Origin: an uncultured Prevotellaceae bacterium
GTDB taxonomy: Bacteria; Bacteroidota; Bacteroidia; Bacteroidales; Bacteroidaceae
NCBI GenBank assembly: GCA_900315105.1
Contig: OMXX01000020.1
Span: 1-60,108 of the forward strand
DNA length: 60,108 bases
Direction of reading: 5' to 3'
The position numbers and the translations under genes are program-made. Shown piece after piece: positions 44,001 to 51,899 of this stretch. The stretch's first letter is position 1. The number at the start of each line of letters is the position of its first letter. The notes below the pieces were generated by a model. It was not told the origin of the DNA. It worked only from the letters and a program-made list of their open reading frames with translations, and did no database searches.

Positions 44001-44993
44001 TTAGTCAGCTACGAGAGTGAAACGCTTGAAGTTAACTACAGTGAGATCCTTGTCAGCAGCCTGGAGATACTGCTTAACGCTCATCTTAGAGTCCTGGATG
44101 AACTCCTGGTTGAGAAGACAAGACTCCTTGTAGAACTTGTTTACGCGACCCTTAGCGATGTTCTCAATCATGTTCATGTTGAGAGAAGCAGCCTTCTCTG
44201 CAGAAACAGTAGCAATGATCTCCTTAGCCTTAGCAACGTCCTCAGCTGTGATCCAGCCCTTAGCCATGTTAGACTCCATGTGATCCTCAGAGTCAACGTG
44301 TGCTGGGTTGATGCCTGCCTTCTTGAGTGCAGCCTCAACAGCCTTCTGTACCTGCTCCTGCTTTGACTTCTCAACAGCAACATTGTACTCCTCCTCTACG
44401 ATCTTTGGATCAACAGAGTTCTCGTCGAGAGCTACTGGCTTCATAGCAGCAACCTGCATGCAGATAACGTGAGCCTGCTCAGCAGCTGGCTTGTTTGTCT
44501 GAACGAGTGTGCAGAGACCGTTACGACCCATGTGGTTGTAAGCCTCGATGTTCTCACCTGTGATTGTGAGGTAGCCGTCGAGCTCCATCTTCTCACCTGT
44601 TACGCCTGAACGCTCAGTAACAGAAGCCTCTACAGAGAGACCGTTAGAGAGTGTGAGAGCCTTAACAGCGTCGAGATCTGCAGCCTTAGCAGCAACAGCA
44701 GCGTCGAGAATCTCCTGAGTGAGCTTGATATAGTCAGCGTTGTTAGCAACGAAGTCGGTCTCACACTTGAGGGCGATGATAGCAGCGAAACCGTCACCAA
44801 CCTTAGCGAGTACACAACCGTTTGCTGTCTCACGGTCAGCACGCTTTGCAGCGATAGCCTGACCCTTTTGACGGAGGATATCCTTAGCCTTATCCATATC
44901 GCCCTCAGCCTCTGTGAGAGCCTTCTTTACATCAGCAAGTCCTGCGCCTGTCATAGCGCGGAGCTTCTTGATGGCTTCCATTGTAATAGCCAT
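44001..44993 (-). CDS. tsf: Translation elongation factor Ts
   Basis: 330 residues from ATG 44993; the further 20 codons in frame have no EF-Ts character. MEAIKKLRAMTGAGLADVKK is the conserved N-terminal UBA-like helix, FAAIIALKCETDFVA the EF-Tu-contacting TDF motif. The protein exchanges GDP for GTP on EF-Tu. The length, longer than the roughly 280 residues of E. coli, is usual in Bacteroidetes. Last gene of rplM-rpsI-rpsB-tsf. Confidence 0.97.
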   Translation of the reverse strand: MAITMEAIKKLRAMTGAGLADVKKALTEAEGDMDKAKDILRQKGQAIAAKRADRETANGCVLAKVGDGFAAIIALKCETDFVANNADYIKLTQEILDAAVAAKAADLDAVKALTLSNGLSVEASVTERSGVTGEKMELDGYLTITGENIEAYNHMGRNGLCTLVQTNKPAAEQAHVICMQVAAMKPVALDENSVDPKIVEEEYNVAVEKSKQEQVQKAVEAALKKAGINPAHVDSEDHMESNMAKGWITAEDVAKAKEIIATVSAEKAASLNMNMIENIAKGRVNKFYKESCLLNQEFIQDSKMSVKQYLQAADKDLTVVNFKRFTLVAD

Positions 44994-45158
44994 ATTGTTT
45001 CTTTGGGTTTTAAAAATTAAAGAATTCAGTTTTAATATATTTGTCGCTATCACGCAGTTACGAGATGACGATTCACCATCGTGGAATATTTACGTGATAA
45101 CGACAAATCATTACCGGGCAGTAGCATTTCCGTACTGCCCGATAATGTTATAGTATGT

Positions 45159-45974
45159 TTACTCTGCAGCTTCTTCAGCCTGCTCAGCAGCAGGAGCAGC
45201 CTCCTTGCGAGCACGAGAGTTGCGCTTCTTGCCCTCAGCAGCCTCTTCAGCCTGCTCAGCAGATGCCTTCTCGTCAGCCTTCTCTACCTTACGCTCCTGC
45301 AAGCCCTCAGCGATAGCTGCGCAGCAAGCAGAAAGGATTGTATCGATAGAATCCTTTGCGTCGTCGTTTGCAGGGATAACGAAATCTACCTCGTTAGGAT
45401 TAGCGTTTGTGTCAACGATACCGAATACTGGGATACCGAGACGCTGAGCCTCCTTGATAGCGATGTGCTCCTTGCAAATGTCAACAACGAACAAAGCAGA
45501 AGGAAGACGTGTCAAATCGCTGATAGAACCGAGGTTCTTCTCGAGCTTAGCGCGCTGACGAGTAATCTGCAGGAGCTCACGCTTTGAGAGGTTGCTGAAT
45601 GTACCGTCATTCATCAGCTTGTCGATGTTCGCCATTTTCTTGATAGCCTTACGGATTGTCTGGAAGTTGGTGAGCATACCACCAGCCCAGCGCTCGTTGA
45701 TGTAAGGCATGTTTACGCTTGTTGCCTTCTCAGCAATAACGTCCTTAGCCTGTTTTTTAGTAGCGACGAACAGGATCTTCTTACCTGACTTTGCGATATT
45801 CTTCAGTGCCTCTGCAGCCTCGTCAACCTTAGCTACGGTCTTGTGGAGATCGATGATGTGGATGCCGTTACGCTCCATGAAGATGTAAGGAGCCATTGCT
45901 GGGTTCCACTTGCGACGAAGGTGGCCGAAATGACAGCCTGCCTGCAGTAACTGGTCAAAATTTGTTCTTGACAT
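45159..45974 (-). CDS. rpsB: 30S ribosomal protein S2
   Basis: 271 residues from ATG 45974 (MSRTNFDQLLQAGCHFGHL). FGHLRRKWNPAMAPYIFMER, ATKKQAKDVI and RWAGGMLTNF are S2 signatures. The C-terminal tail is long, with repeated EQAEEAAE and a basic KKRNSRARK segment, not needed for the S2 fold; such tails occur in Bacteroidetes. The 165-bp gap before tsf is non-coding. Confidence 0.97.
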   Translation of the reverse strand: MSRTNFDQLLQAGCHFGHLRRKWNPAMAPYIFMERNGIHIIDLHKTVAKVDEAAEALKNIAKSGKKILFVATKKQAKDVIAEKATSVNMPYINERWAGGMLTNFQTIRKAIKKMANIDKLMNDGTFSNLSKRELLQITRQRAKLEKNLGSISDLTRLPSALFVVDICKEHIAIKEAQRLGIPVFGIVDTNANPNEVDFVIPANDDAKDSIDTILSACCAAIAEGLQERKVEKADEKASAEQAEEAAEGKKRNSRARKEAAPAAEQAEEAAE

Positions 45975-46173
45975 TGTCTTTCTTTTGTTTTTGTGTGCCT
46001 TGTGTAAAGACACGGGTTGTTTACTTTCTTTTTAATTCTATTGTTTGTTAGAATCAGCCAGTGAGTAGCCAAACGGATCTCGCTGGTTTAGATACTAAAC
46101 TGTTGTTCTCTTTGTATCTGCTATCCGACAACCTACAAACAGTAAATAGTAAATCGTCAAATAGTAAATCACT

Positions 46174-46563
46174 TTAACGCTTAGAGAACTGGAAGCGACG
46201 ACGTGCCTTTGGACGACCTGGCTTCTTACGCTCAACCTCACGAGAGTCGCGAGTGAGGAAGCCGTGATCCTTGAGGTTCTTCTTATCCTCAGCGTCAACC
46301 TTAACGAGTGCACGAGCGATAGCAAGGCGGAGAGCCTGGCTCTGACCTGTGAAACCGCCACCGTCGAGGTTAGCCTTGATGTCATACTTCTCAGCTACTT
46401 CAAGAAGCTGCAGAGGCTGCTTAACAACATACTGCAGGATAGCTGATGGGAAGAACTCTGTGATGTCTTTCTTGTTTATAGTGATCTTACCGGTGCCCTC
46501 TGTGAGATATACACGAGCTACAGCGCTCTTACGGCGACCGATTGCATTAATTACTTCTGCCAT
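46174..46563 (-). CDS. rpsI: 30S ribosomal protein S9
   Basis: 129 residues, complete: NAIGRRKSAVARVYLTEGTG at the start, GGGFTGQSQALRLAIARAL in the middle, and the invariant C terminus RKKPGRPKARRRFQFSKR whose last Arg contacts P-site tRNA. 14 bp after rplM. Confidence 0.98.
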   Translation of the reverse strand: MAEVINAIGRRKSAVARVYLTEGTGKITINKKDITEFFPSAILQYVVKQPLQLLEVAEKYDIKANLDGGGFTGQSQALRLAIARALVKVDAEDKKNLKDHGFLTRDSREVERKKPGRPKARRRFQFSKR

Positions 46564-46577
46564 TTTTCCTTAATTTT

Positions 46578-47039
46578 TTATTTGTACAGATTAATATCGA
46601 TTGCCTTTGGCTGCTGAGCCTCCTGCTTGTGCTCTGTTCCCTCGTAGATGTAGAGGTTGTTCAACAGGCTACGGCCGAGAGGACCCTTTGGCAGCATACC
46701 CTTAACTGCGTGACGGAGCATCTTGTCGATACCGTTCTCCTTTGTGCGGAGCTGTGCAGGGGTGTTGAAACGCTGACCACCTGGGTAACCAGTGTAACGT
46801 GTGTAAAGCTTGTCGGTTTCCTTTTTACCTGTGAAGACTACCTTTGCTGCGTTGATGAGGATTACGTTGTCACCACAATCAGCATTTGGTGTGAATGTTG
46901 GCTTGTACTTACCACGAAGTATCTTAGCCACCTTTGAGCAGAGACGACCTACAACCTGATCTGTGCAGTCGATTACAACCCACTCCTTCTTGGCAGACTC
47001 CTTATTAATAGAGACTGTCTTGTAACTTAAAGTGTTCAT
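46578..47039 (-). CDS. rplM: 50S ribosomal protein L13
   Basis: 153 residues. The segments WVVIDCTDQVVGRLCSKVAK, LRGKYKPTFTPNADCGDNVI and KMLRHAVKGMLPKGPLGR are L13 signatures. First gene of the operon rplM-rpsI-rpsB-tsf. An rplM-rpsI pair is universal; rpsB-tsf joined behind it is the usual Bacteroidetes order. Confidence 0.98.
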   Translation of the reverse strand: MNTLSYKTVSINKESAKKEWVVIDCTDQVVGRLCSKVAKILRGKYKPTFTPNADCGDNVILINAAKVVFTGKKETDKLYTRYTGYPGGQRFNTPAQLRTKENGIDKMLRHAVKGMLPKGPLGRSLLNNLYIYEGTEHKQEAQQPKAIDINLYK

Positions 47040-47178
47040 TTAACTTTAAAAATCTTTTTAAAAATACTACTAAAAAACAATTGTTTCGAACGCGGATTCA
47101 CTAACCGTCTGCGCGGCCAAACGCATGACTATTAACACCATCGTTCGCGGGGCTCTAAGTGTACCCACATAATAATCG

Positions 47179-47237
47179 GACTGCAAAGGTACTCATTTTT
47201 CCGCACTTCTGTGCAATGAGTTTCCTTGCAGTCCGTA
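47179..47237 (-). promoter_or_regulatory. Hairpin overlapping the promoter of the ribosomal operon
   Basis: GGACTGCA (47179-47186) and TGCAGTCC (47227-47234) plus inner ACTCAT/ATGAGT arms form a long inverted repeat. Its left arm contains the -7 element TACCTTTG (minus strand, 47191-47184) reading to rplM; a TTG lies 22 bp further up. It may end xylB transcription and start rplM transcription in one segment. Confidence 0.6.
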
Positions 47238-47271
47238 TTTTTAAGAAAATTTAACGTATAAGAGTCGCAAA

Positions 47272-48750
47272 TTATTTTCCGAGTGCTGCCTTCCAACGCT
47301 CGTAAGCTGCCTTGTATTCTGCTGTCTCAGCAACAGGAGCCTCGGTAGAGATGTGCTTCAGGGTCTTGAATGCATCATCGCTATCCTTGTAGATGCCTGC
47401 GCCGATACCTGCACCGTAAGCTGCACCTACGCTACCGTCTGTCTCATAAAGCTCGATTGTAGCACCTGTAACGGCAGCAAGAGTCCTGCGGAACAATGGA
47501 GAGAGGAAGAGGTTTGCGTGACCTGCTTTGATTGTGCTGATCTCCATACCCATCTTCTGCATGATCTCTATACCGTAAGCGAATGAGAATGCGATACCCT
47601 CCTGAGCAGCACGGATGATGTGTGCCTTCTTGTGGATGTTGAAGTTGATGCCGTGGATAGAAGCACCTGGGTTCTCGTTCTGGAGAACGCGCTCTGCACC
47701 ATTACCGAATGGGATGATAGAAAGTCCCTCTGCACCAACTGGAACAGACTCTGCCAAATCGTTCATCTCGCCGTATGAAATGCCCTCTGGAGCAACTGTA
47801 CGCTTTACCCATGCGTTGAGGATACCTGTACCGTTGATGCAAAGGAGCACGCCGAGACGTGTGTCTGGCTGGTTATGGTTAACGTGAGCGAATGTGTTTA
47901 CGCGAGAGAGCTTGTCGTAGTTCACCTCACCGAGAACACCATATACAACACCAGAAGTACCGCCAGTAGCTGCAATCTCACCTGGCTTCATCACGTTCAG
48001 AGAGAGAGCGTTGTTTGGCTGGTCACCACCTCTATATGAAATAGGTGTACCCTCTGGAATACCGAGTTCGTCAGCGATAGCCTTGCAAACGCGTGACTGG
48101 ATAGAGAATGTAGGAACGATCTCAGAGATGATCTTCTCGTCAAAGCCGAAATAGTTCATTACGTCCTTGCTCACGCAGTTGTTCTTGAAGTCCCAGAACA
48201 TACCCTCAGAAAGACCTGAGATAGTTGTCTTCTTATCACCACCAGAGAGACGAAGTGCGATATAGTCACCAGGAAGCATGATCTTGTCGATCTTTGCGAA
48301 TGTCTCAGGCTCGTTCTCCTTAACCCAAGCGAGCTTTGCTGCTGTGAAGTTACCTGGAGAGTTCAGAAGGTGCTCAAGGCACTTGTCGCCACCGATAGCG
48401 TTGAATGCTGCGTTACCGTAAGGAACGGCACGACCGTCACACCAGATGATAGATGGACGAAGTGGCTTGCCATCCTTGTCAACACATACGAGACCGTGCA
48501 TCTGATAAGAGATACCGATAGCTGCTACCTTTGCGAGTGAACCTGCTGCCTTAGCCTCTACGCGTGCTGTTGCCTGCTTGAGCTCGTCCCACCACATTTC
48601 TGGTTCCTGCTCTGCCCAACCTGCCTGCTTTGCCATGATTGGAGCCTCTGCGTCAGGATACTGAGCAGAAGCAACTGTCTTTCCTGTCTCTGCATCAACG
48701 AGTGAAGCCTTCACTGATGATGTACCGATGTCATAACCGAGTAAATACAT
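47272..48750 (-). CDS. xylB: Xylulokinase (FGGY-family carbohydrate kinase)
   Basis: 492 residues from ATG 48750 (MYLLGYDIGTSSVKASLVDA, the FGGY phosphate-binding start). The motif YQMHGLVCVD, the segment RPSIIWCDGRAV, and ATGGTSGVVYGVLGEV with GGDQPNNALSLNV are as in xylulokinases; GHANLFLSPLFRRTLAAVTG is the C-terminal FGGY signature. It phosphorylates D-xylulose to D-xylulose-5-phosphate for the pentose phosphate route. No xylose isomerase or transporter is adjacent. The length and motifs favour XylB over glycerol kinase. Confidence 0.9.
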   Translation of the reverse strand: MYLLGYDIGTSSVKASLVDAETGKTVASAQYPDAEAPIMAKQAGWAEQEPEMWWDELKQATARVEAKAAGSLAKVAAIGISYQMHGLVCVDKDGKPLRPSIIWCDGRAVPYGNAAFNAIGGDKCLEHLLNSPGNFTAAKLAWVKENEPETFAKIDKIMLPGDYIALRLSGGDKKTTISGLSEGMFWDFKNNCVSKDVMNYFGFDEKIISEIVPTFSIQSRVCKAIADELGIPEGTPISYRGGDQPNNALSLNVMKPGEIAATGGTSGVVYGVLGEVNYDKLSRVNTFAHVNHNQPDTRLGVLLCINGTGILNAWVKRTVAPEGISYGEMNDLAESVPVGAEGLSIIPFGNGAERVLQNENPGASIHGINFNIHKKAHIIRAAQEGIAFSFAYGIEIMQKMGMEISTIKAGHANLFLSPLFRRTLAAVTGATIELYETDGSVGAAYGAGIGAGIYKDSDDAFKTLKHISTEAPVAETAEYKAAYERWKAALGK

Positions 48751-48803
48751 TTGTCTTGTCTTAATTATTATAGTTGTTATTTCGTTAATACGCACACTAA
48801 CTT

Positions 48804-48834
48804 ACAAAGGTAGTGTAAAATAGCGAGAATACCA
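48804..48834 (-). promoter_or_regulatory. Promoter of xylB
   Basis: TTG (48834-48832), 20 bp, TACCTTTG (48811-48804) on the minus strand, about 55 bp before the ATG. Confidence 0.72.
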
Positions 48835-48889
48835 AGATTGTGGTCTTGAATTTTAGATAATTTAACGTGGGGCGGGTTCGTTGTAACTT

Positions 48890-49054
48890 CGCAGATCCTC
48901 TCTTATTCCTCCGTACCAAACTCGATGTTCCTTCGCTTCATAATTGCTTCTTCACCGACTTTGCACCGACTTTGCACCGACTTTGGTACGGAGGAAGAGC
49001 GGAGGAAGAACGGAGGAAGAACGGAGGAAGAACGGAGGAAGAACGGAGTATGAG
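48890..49054. repeat. 11-bp-step array (site 11), fifteen units
   Basis: Fifteen units in exact 11-bp frame. Left units include CGCAGATCCTC, TCTTATTCCTC and CGATGTTCCTT, and CGACTTTGCAC twice, then CGACTTTGGTA. Right units are CGGAGGAAGAG, four copies of CGGAGGAAGAA, and CGGAGTATGAG. The array ends 12 bp from the stop of the PAP2 phosphatase gene and lies before the xylB promoter. Confidence 0.95.
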
Positions 49055-49065
49055 CTTGCGAAACT

Positions 49066-49917
49066 TCAATTCCTTGATTTCTCAATTTCCTTCTGTGCTT
49101 TCTCTATCGCCTCATGGAAACTTTTCTCTGCACAGAGGCGGGCAAAAGTGGCTGAGGCTGCCAGTCGGGCAGCATCAACATCACTCTGGTAGTGGAAACC
49201 GAGGATGACGCGACTCTGACCAATCTCATAGCCTATCTTCATTATTGCATCGGCATTTTCGGGAGAGACAGCCAAGAGGGCCATTGCTGCCATCCAAGCC
49301 CTTACCGCATGACCGGAAGGGTAGGACGTGAAATCGTCTGGGTATTCGTCGTGCGGAATCGGGGTGCCTTCTTTAAAATGATGGTAAGGGCGACGGCGGG
49401 CAAAACGTTTCTTCGCTTTCTGTATGCTGTTGTTGCCTGCATTCATCACAGAGAGAAGGAGTTGCGTGAGCTGAGGGTGTGTTTCCTTTGTGAGATTCAG
49501 ATTCACGGCAGGAGAAAATCGCTTGAGGAAATAGCTTATGGCATATCCGGCATCAGCAATAGCAGTATCTCCGCGAAGAGTGCCACGGAATGTCTTGCCC
49601 CACTCATACATGCAGCTGTCTGATGCGAATCTCGTATCATTCTCGTCTGTAGGTGTTGGCAGAAAACATGATGCGTCAGGAAGAGGCGACATGTCTTCCT
49701 TGACATACTGAGGAGCATTTCTGTAAGCCTCTATTTCCTGTTTCAAGGAGTCTGACTGTGCAGATAAGGAAAGGGGGAATAGAAGGCAGACGAAAAGCCT
49801 AACCAAGCCTTCCCAAGGAAAAAGCCTAACCAAGCCTTCCCAAACGGGTAGTCCGATGTTGATAACATCGGAGTATGTGACCTGATGTTTTATAGTACTG
49901 ACGCTGAATGTAATCAT
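49066..49917 (-). CDS. PAP2-family acid phosphatase, exported, with repeat-derived N terminus
   Basis: 283 residues if begun at ATG 49917. The class A acid phosphatase motifs are complete: KKRFARRRP, SYPSGHA (catalytic His) and SRVILGFHYQSDVDA. A hydrophobic signal-like stretch LFVCLLFPLSLSAQ precedes the mature part, so the enzyme is periplasmic. Everything before it (GLPVWEGLVRLFPWEGLVRL) is translated from two copies of the family R palindrome. The true start may be a TTG in the last copy at about 49809. So the original start region seems to have been replaced by the repeats. Substrates are probably phosphomonoesters. Confidence 0.85.
   Translation of the reverse strand: MITFSVSTIKHQVTYSDVINIGLPVWEGLVRLFPWEGLVRLFVCLLFPLSLSAQSDSLKQEIEAYRNAPQYVKEDMSPLPDASCFLPTPTDENDTRFASDSCMYEWGKTFRGTLRGDTAIADAGYAISYFLKRFSPAVNLNLTKETHPQLTQLLLSVMNAGNNSIQKAKKRFARRRPYHHFKEGTPIPHDEYPDDFTSYPSGHAVRAWMAAMALLAVSPENADAIMKIGYEIGQSRVILGFHYQSDVDAARLAASATFARLCAEKSFHEAIEKAQKEIEKSRN
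49795..49910 (-). repeat. Palindromic element family R, one and a half copies overlapping a gene start
   Basis: Two GGCTTGGTTAGGCTTTT arms in tandem (49795-49818 and 49826-49845), then the inner palindrome CCGATGTT-GATAAC-ATCGG and the TGATGTTTTATAGTAC end on the minus strand's upstream side. Same form as 52487-52561. Confidence 0.85.
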
Positions 49918-49983
49918 TAAAATTGTGATTGATATTATTAGTTGCTATATTTATGCTGATCAGCTTTTTTCGCGAAATAGTGT

Positions 49984-50022
49984 ATATCGCATCCCTCCCT
50001 TTGGGAGGGCCTGGGTGGGCTT
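49984..50022. repeat. Palindromic element family R, GC-rich variant
   Basis: ATCGCATCCCTCCCTTTGGG then AGGGCCTGGGTGGGCTT; nearly identical to the copy at 15387-15428. It lies just beyond the stop of the glycosyltransferase gene. Confidence 0.85.
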
Positions 50023-50047
50023 TGGGGGCTTTTGGGCTTTGGGGACT

Positions 50048-50809
50048 TCACCTTTTAATCACCGCCCTCACCACAAACCAAAGATGCTGTCGTATTGTTG
50101 TTAATGCGCCGTAGTGGTGAGCCATAATCTTGAACCTTTCGATAAGGGATGCCTGATGACTTTGAGTTGTCATTCCTCCTTTGAGGAACGAACAAAGAGT
50201 CTTGTGGGTGTTCATTAGCTCAAGACCTTGTTTCTCTGCCTCTTTCATTATTCTGATACACCAATCCACATCGGCAGAATATTTGTACTCGAGATTATAG
50301 GACACTTGTCTTGCTATGTCTGTTCTTGCATAGAAAGCCTGATGGCAAACCAGCATCCCTTCCTTGAAACTCTCCCAAGAGAGCACCTCTGGAGGTGAGA
50401 GACGACGCTTTCTGATGAAAATGCCTTTCTCGTCAACAATGTCCGTATCGCCATAGATGACTCCGGGGAGTTCTTTCCCCTTCAACTTCTCAGCAACGCA
50501 GGTCAGGGTGTCTTCTTCGTGAAACACATCCCCGGCATTAAGGAAAATGATATAATCACCCTTGGCAAGCTGTATGCCTTTGTTCATAGCATCATACAAC
50601 CCGTTGTCAGGCTCGCTTTTCACAATAACAGGATAGCGAGAGTCGTATGCGTATGTCTGGACTTTCTTCACGGTGTCGTCTTTCGAAACACCGTCAATGA
50701 TGAAGTGCTCGATATGCGGATACGACTGTCCTCGCACGCTTTCCAACGTACGATCGATATACTTGCTCGCGTTATATGTGCATGTAATGATAGTGAAAAG
50801 CATAGGCAA
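50048..50809 (-). CDS. Glycosyltransferase family 2
   Basis: 253 residues of the GT-A fold. FTIITCTYNASKYIDRTLES is the canonical GT2 start; IEHFIIDGVSKDDTV and YDAMNKGIQLAKGDYIIFLN followed by AGD carry the nucleotide- and metal-binding Asp residues (DxD-like NAGD). No membrane segment at the C terminus. It probably adds a sugar to a surface polysaccharide or glycolipid; donor and acceptor unknown. It lies in a minus-strand run with nadD and gmk, but that is likely only positional. Confidence 0.88.
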   Translation of the reverse strand: MPMLFTIITCTYNASKYIDRTLESVRGQSYPHIEHFIIDGVSKDDTVKKVQTYAYDSRYPVIVKSEPDNGLYDAMNKGIQLAKGDYIIFLNAGDVFHEEDTLTCVAEKLKGKELPGVIYGDTDIVDEKGIFIRKRRLSPPEVLSWESFKEGMLVCHQAFYARTDIARQVSYNLEYKYSADVDWCIRIMKEAEKQGLELMNTHKTLCSFLKGGMTTQSHQASLIERFKIMAHHYGALTTIRQHLWFVVRAVIKR

Positions 50810-50820
50810 ACTATATTTAA

Positions 50821-50902
50821 AGACCCACTCCCCGCTCTCCCTTAAAGGGAGAGAGCCTGTTCGCGATAAGAAGTCTCCCTTTAAGGGAGATTTAGAGGGT
50901 CT
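50821..50902. repeat. Palindromic element family T, full copy, overlapping the end of nadD
   Basis: From AGACCCACTCCCCGCTCTCC to GGGAGATTTAGAGGGTCT with CTCCCTTAAAGGGAG and CTCCCTTTAAGGGAG inner palindromes. The nadD frame runs into it and ends on a stop that it supplies (50881-50883). Confidence 0.9.
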
Positions 50903-51474
50903 ATATAATATTTCTTTTCAGTAATTGTCTTTGCTACAGCCTCCGGAACAAATGTACTTATATCTTTTCCGTTCCTTACCATTTCCCTTAGCATAGTGCT
51001 TGTGATGTTAATCTTGGGCGTATGGATGAGATGTACGTTCTTGGGAAGTGTAGCTTCGTCAATCTCGGAATCCTCTCTTGGATAGATATATATGTGGTGA
51101 TTGGCAAGAATCTCCTCGTTATGAGCCCAACGTGGGAAAACATTCCAGTTGTCGCCACCTATTATCAAGGAAAATTCATGTTGCGGAAAGTCTTTCTTCA
51201 AGGCTCTCAGCGTTTTCCAAGTAAAAGATGGACGTTCAAGATGAAACTCATAGTTGCTTGCCTTCAACTCTTTCTCCCTGCTCTCCAGAGCCAGTTCCAC
51301 CATCTCGTATCGCTCGTTCTCTCCAAGAAGGTCTTGCGCCTGTTTCAGAGGGTTCTGTGGTGAAACCATAAACCAGACTTCATCAAGCCTTGCCTCCTTG
51401 CGAATGGTGCTTGCAAGGGCAATATGAGCGTTATGTATAGGGTTGAAACTCCCTCCGAAAAGTCCGACTCTCAT
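50881..51474 (-). CDS. nadD: Nicotinate-nucleotide adenylyltransferase
   Basis: 197 residues. GLFGGSFNPIHNAHI is the nucleotidyltransferase G-G-S-F-x-P-x-H-x-G/A-H signature; FSLIIGGDNW and the late INITSTMLREMVRNGKDIS (ISST-x-x-R type) are NadD motifs. It adenylates nicotinate mononucleotide in NAD synthesis. The last residues DPLNLP come from a palindromic element, so the original stop may have been lost; the catalytic core is unaffected. Confidence 0.94.
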   Translation of the reverse strand: MRVGLFGGSFNPIHNAHIALASTIRKEARLDEVWFMVSPQNPLKQAQDLLGENERYEMVELALESREKELKASNYEFHLERPSFTWKTLRALKKDFPQHEFSLIIGGDNWNVFPRWAHNEEILANHHIYIYPREDSEIDEATLPKNVHLIHTPKINITSTMLREMVRNGKDISTFVPEAVAKTITEKKYYIDPLNLP

Positions 51475-51899
51475 AAAGAAGAAAGGTTTTATCGGGCTTG
51501 CGCCCGGATGCTTGGAAAGTAAATTAGGAGTAAATTAAATCAGTAAATTAACGTGAGTTCGACGACTTGCTTCAGCTTGATGAGCCATAGCGAATAATTC
51601 TACGAATGGCAGCAAACTGCCTTAACCACTGCGTGGGGCTACACGAATTACCGCGAATTTTCCACGAATTTGTCATTAATACTTTTAAAGATAAAAATTT
51701 ATGATTAATTTATGATAAATTCATGGAAATTCATGTAGCCAAGCGTAGCGTTTTATTTTCGTCGAACTCACGTTATTTACTATTTGGGGTGGATTTACTA
51801 TTTTTTCGACAATCACAAATAGTAAATGCTAAATGCGATAGGAAATAGTACATAAATAGTACATAGTAAATAGCTAAATAGTAAATTTTTGCGGATCTT
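51475..51899. other. Intergenic region nadD-gmk
   Basis: 425 bp, filled mostly by the AACGTGAGTTCG-bounded element. The remaining part at 51776-51899 is AT-rich with repeated AAATAGTAAAT strings. No gene seen. Confidence 0.6.
51550..51775. repeat. 226-bp element with AACGTGAGTTCGACGA ends
   Basis: Inverted ends AACGTGAGTTCGACGA and TCGTCGAACTCACGTT. Inside the left end is a copy of the 35-bp repeat (CTTGCTTCAGCTTGATGAGC). Further inside, GTGGGGCTACACGAATTACC faces CATGTAGCCAAGCG, and ATGATTAATTTATGATAAAT is AT-rich. A shorter relative is at 5802-5874. MITE-like; no coding content. Confidence 0.82.
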
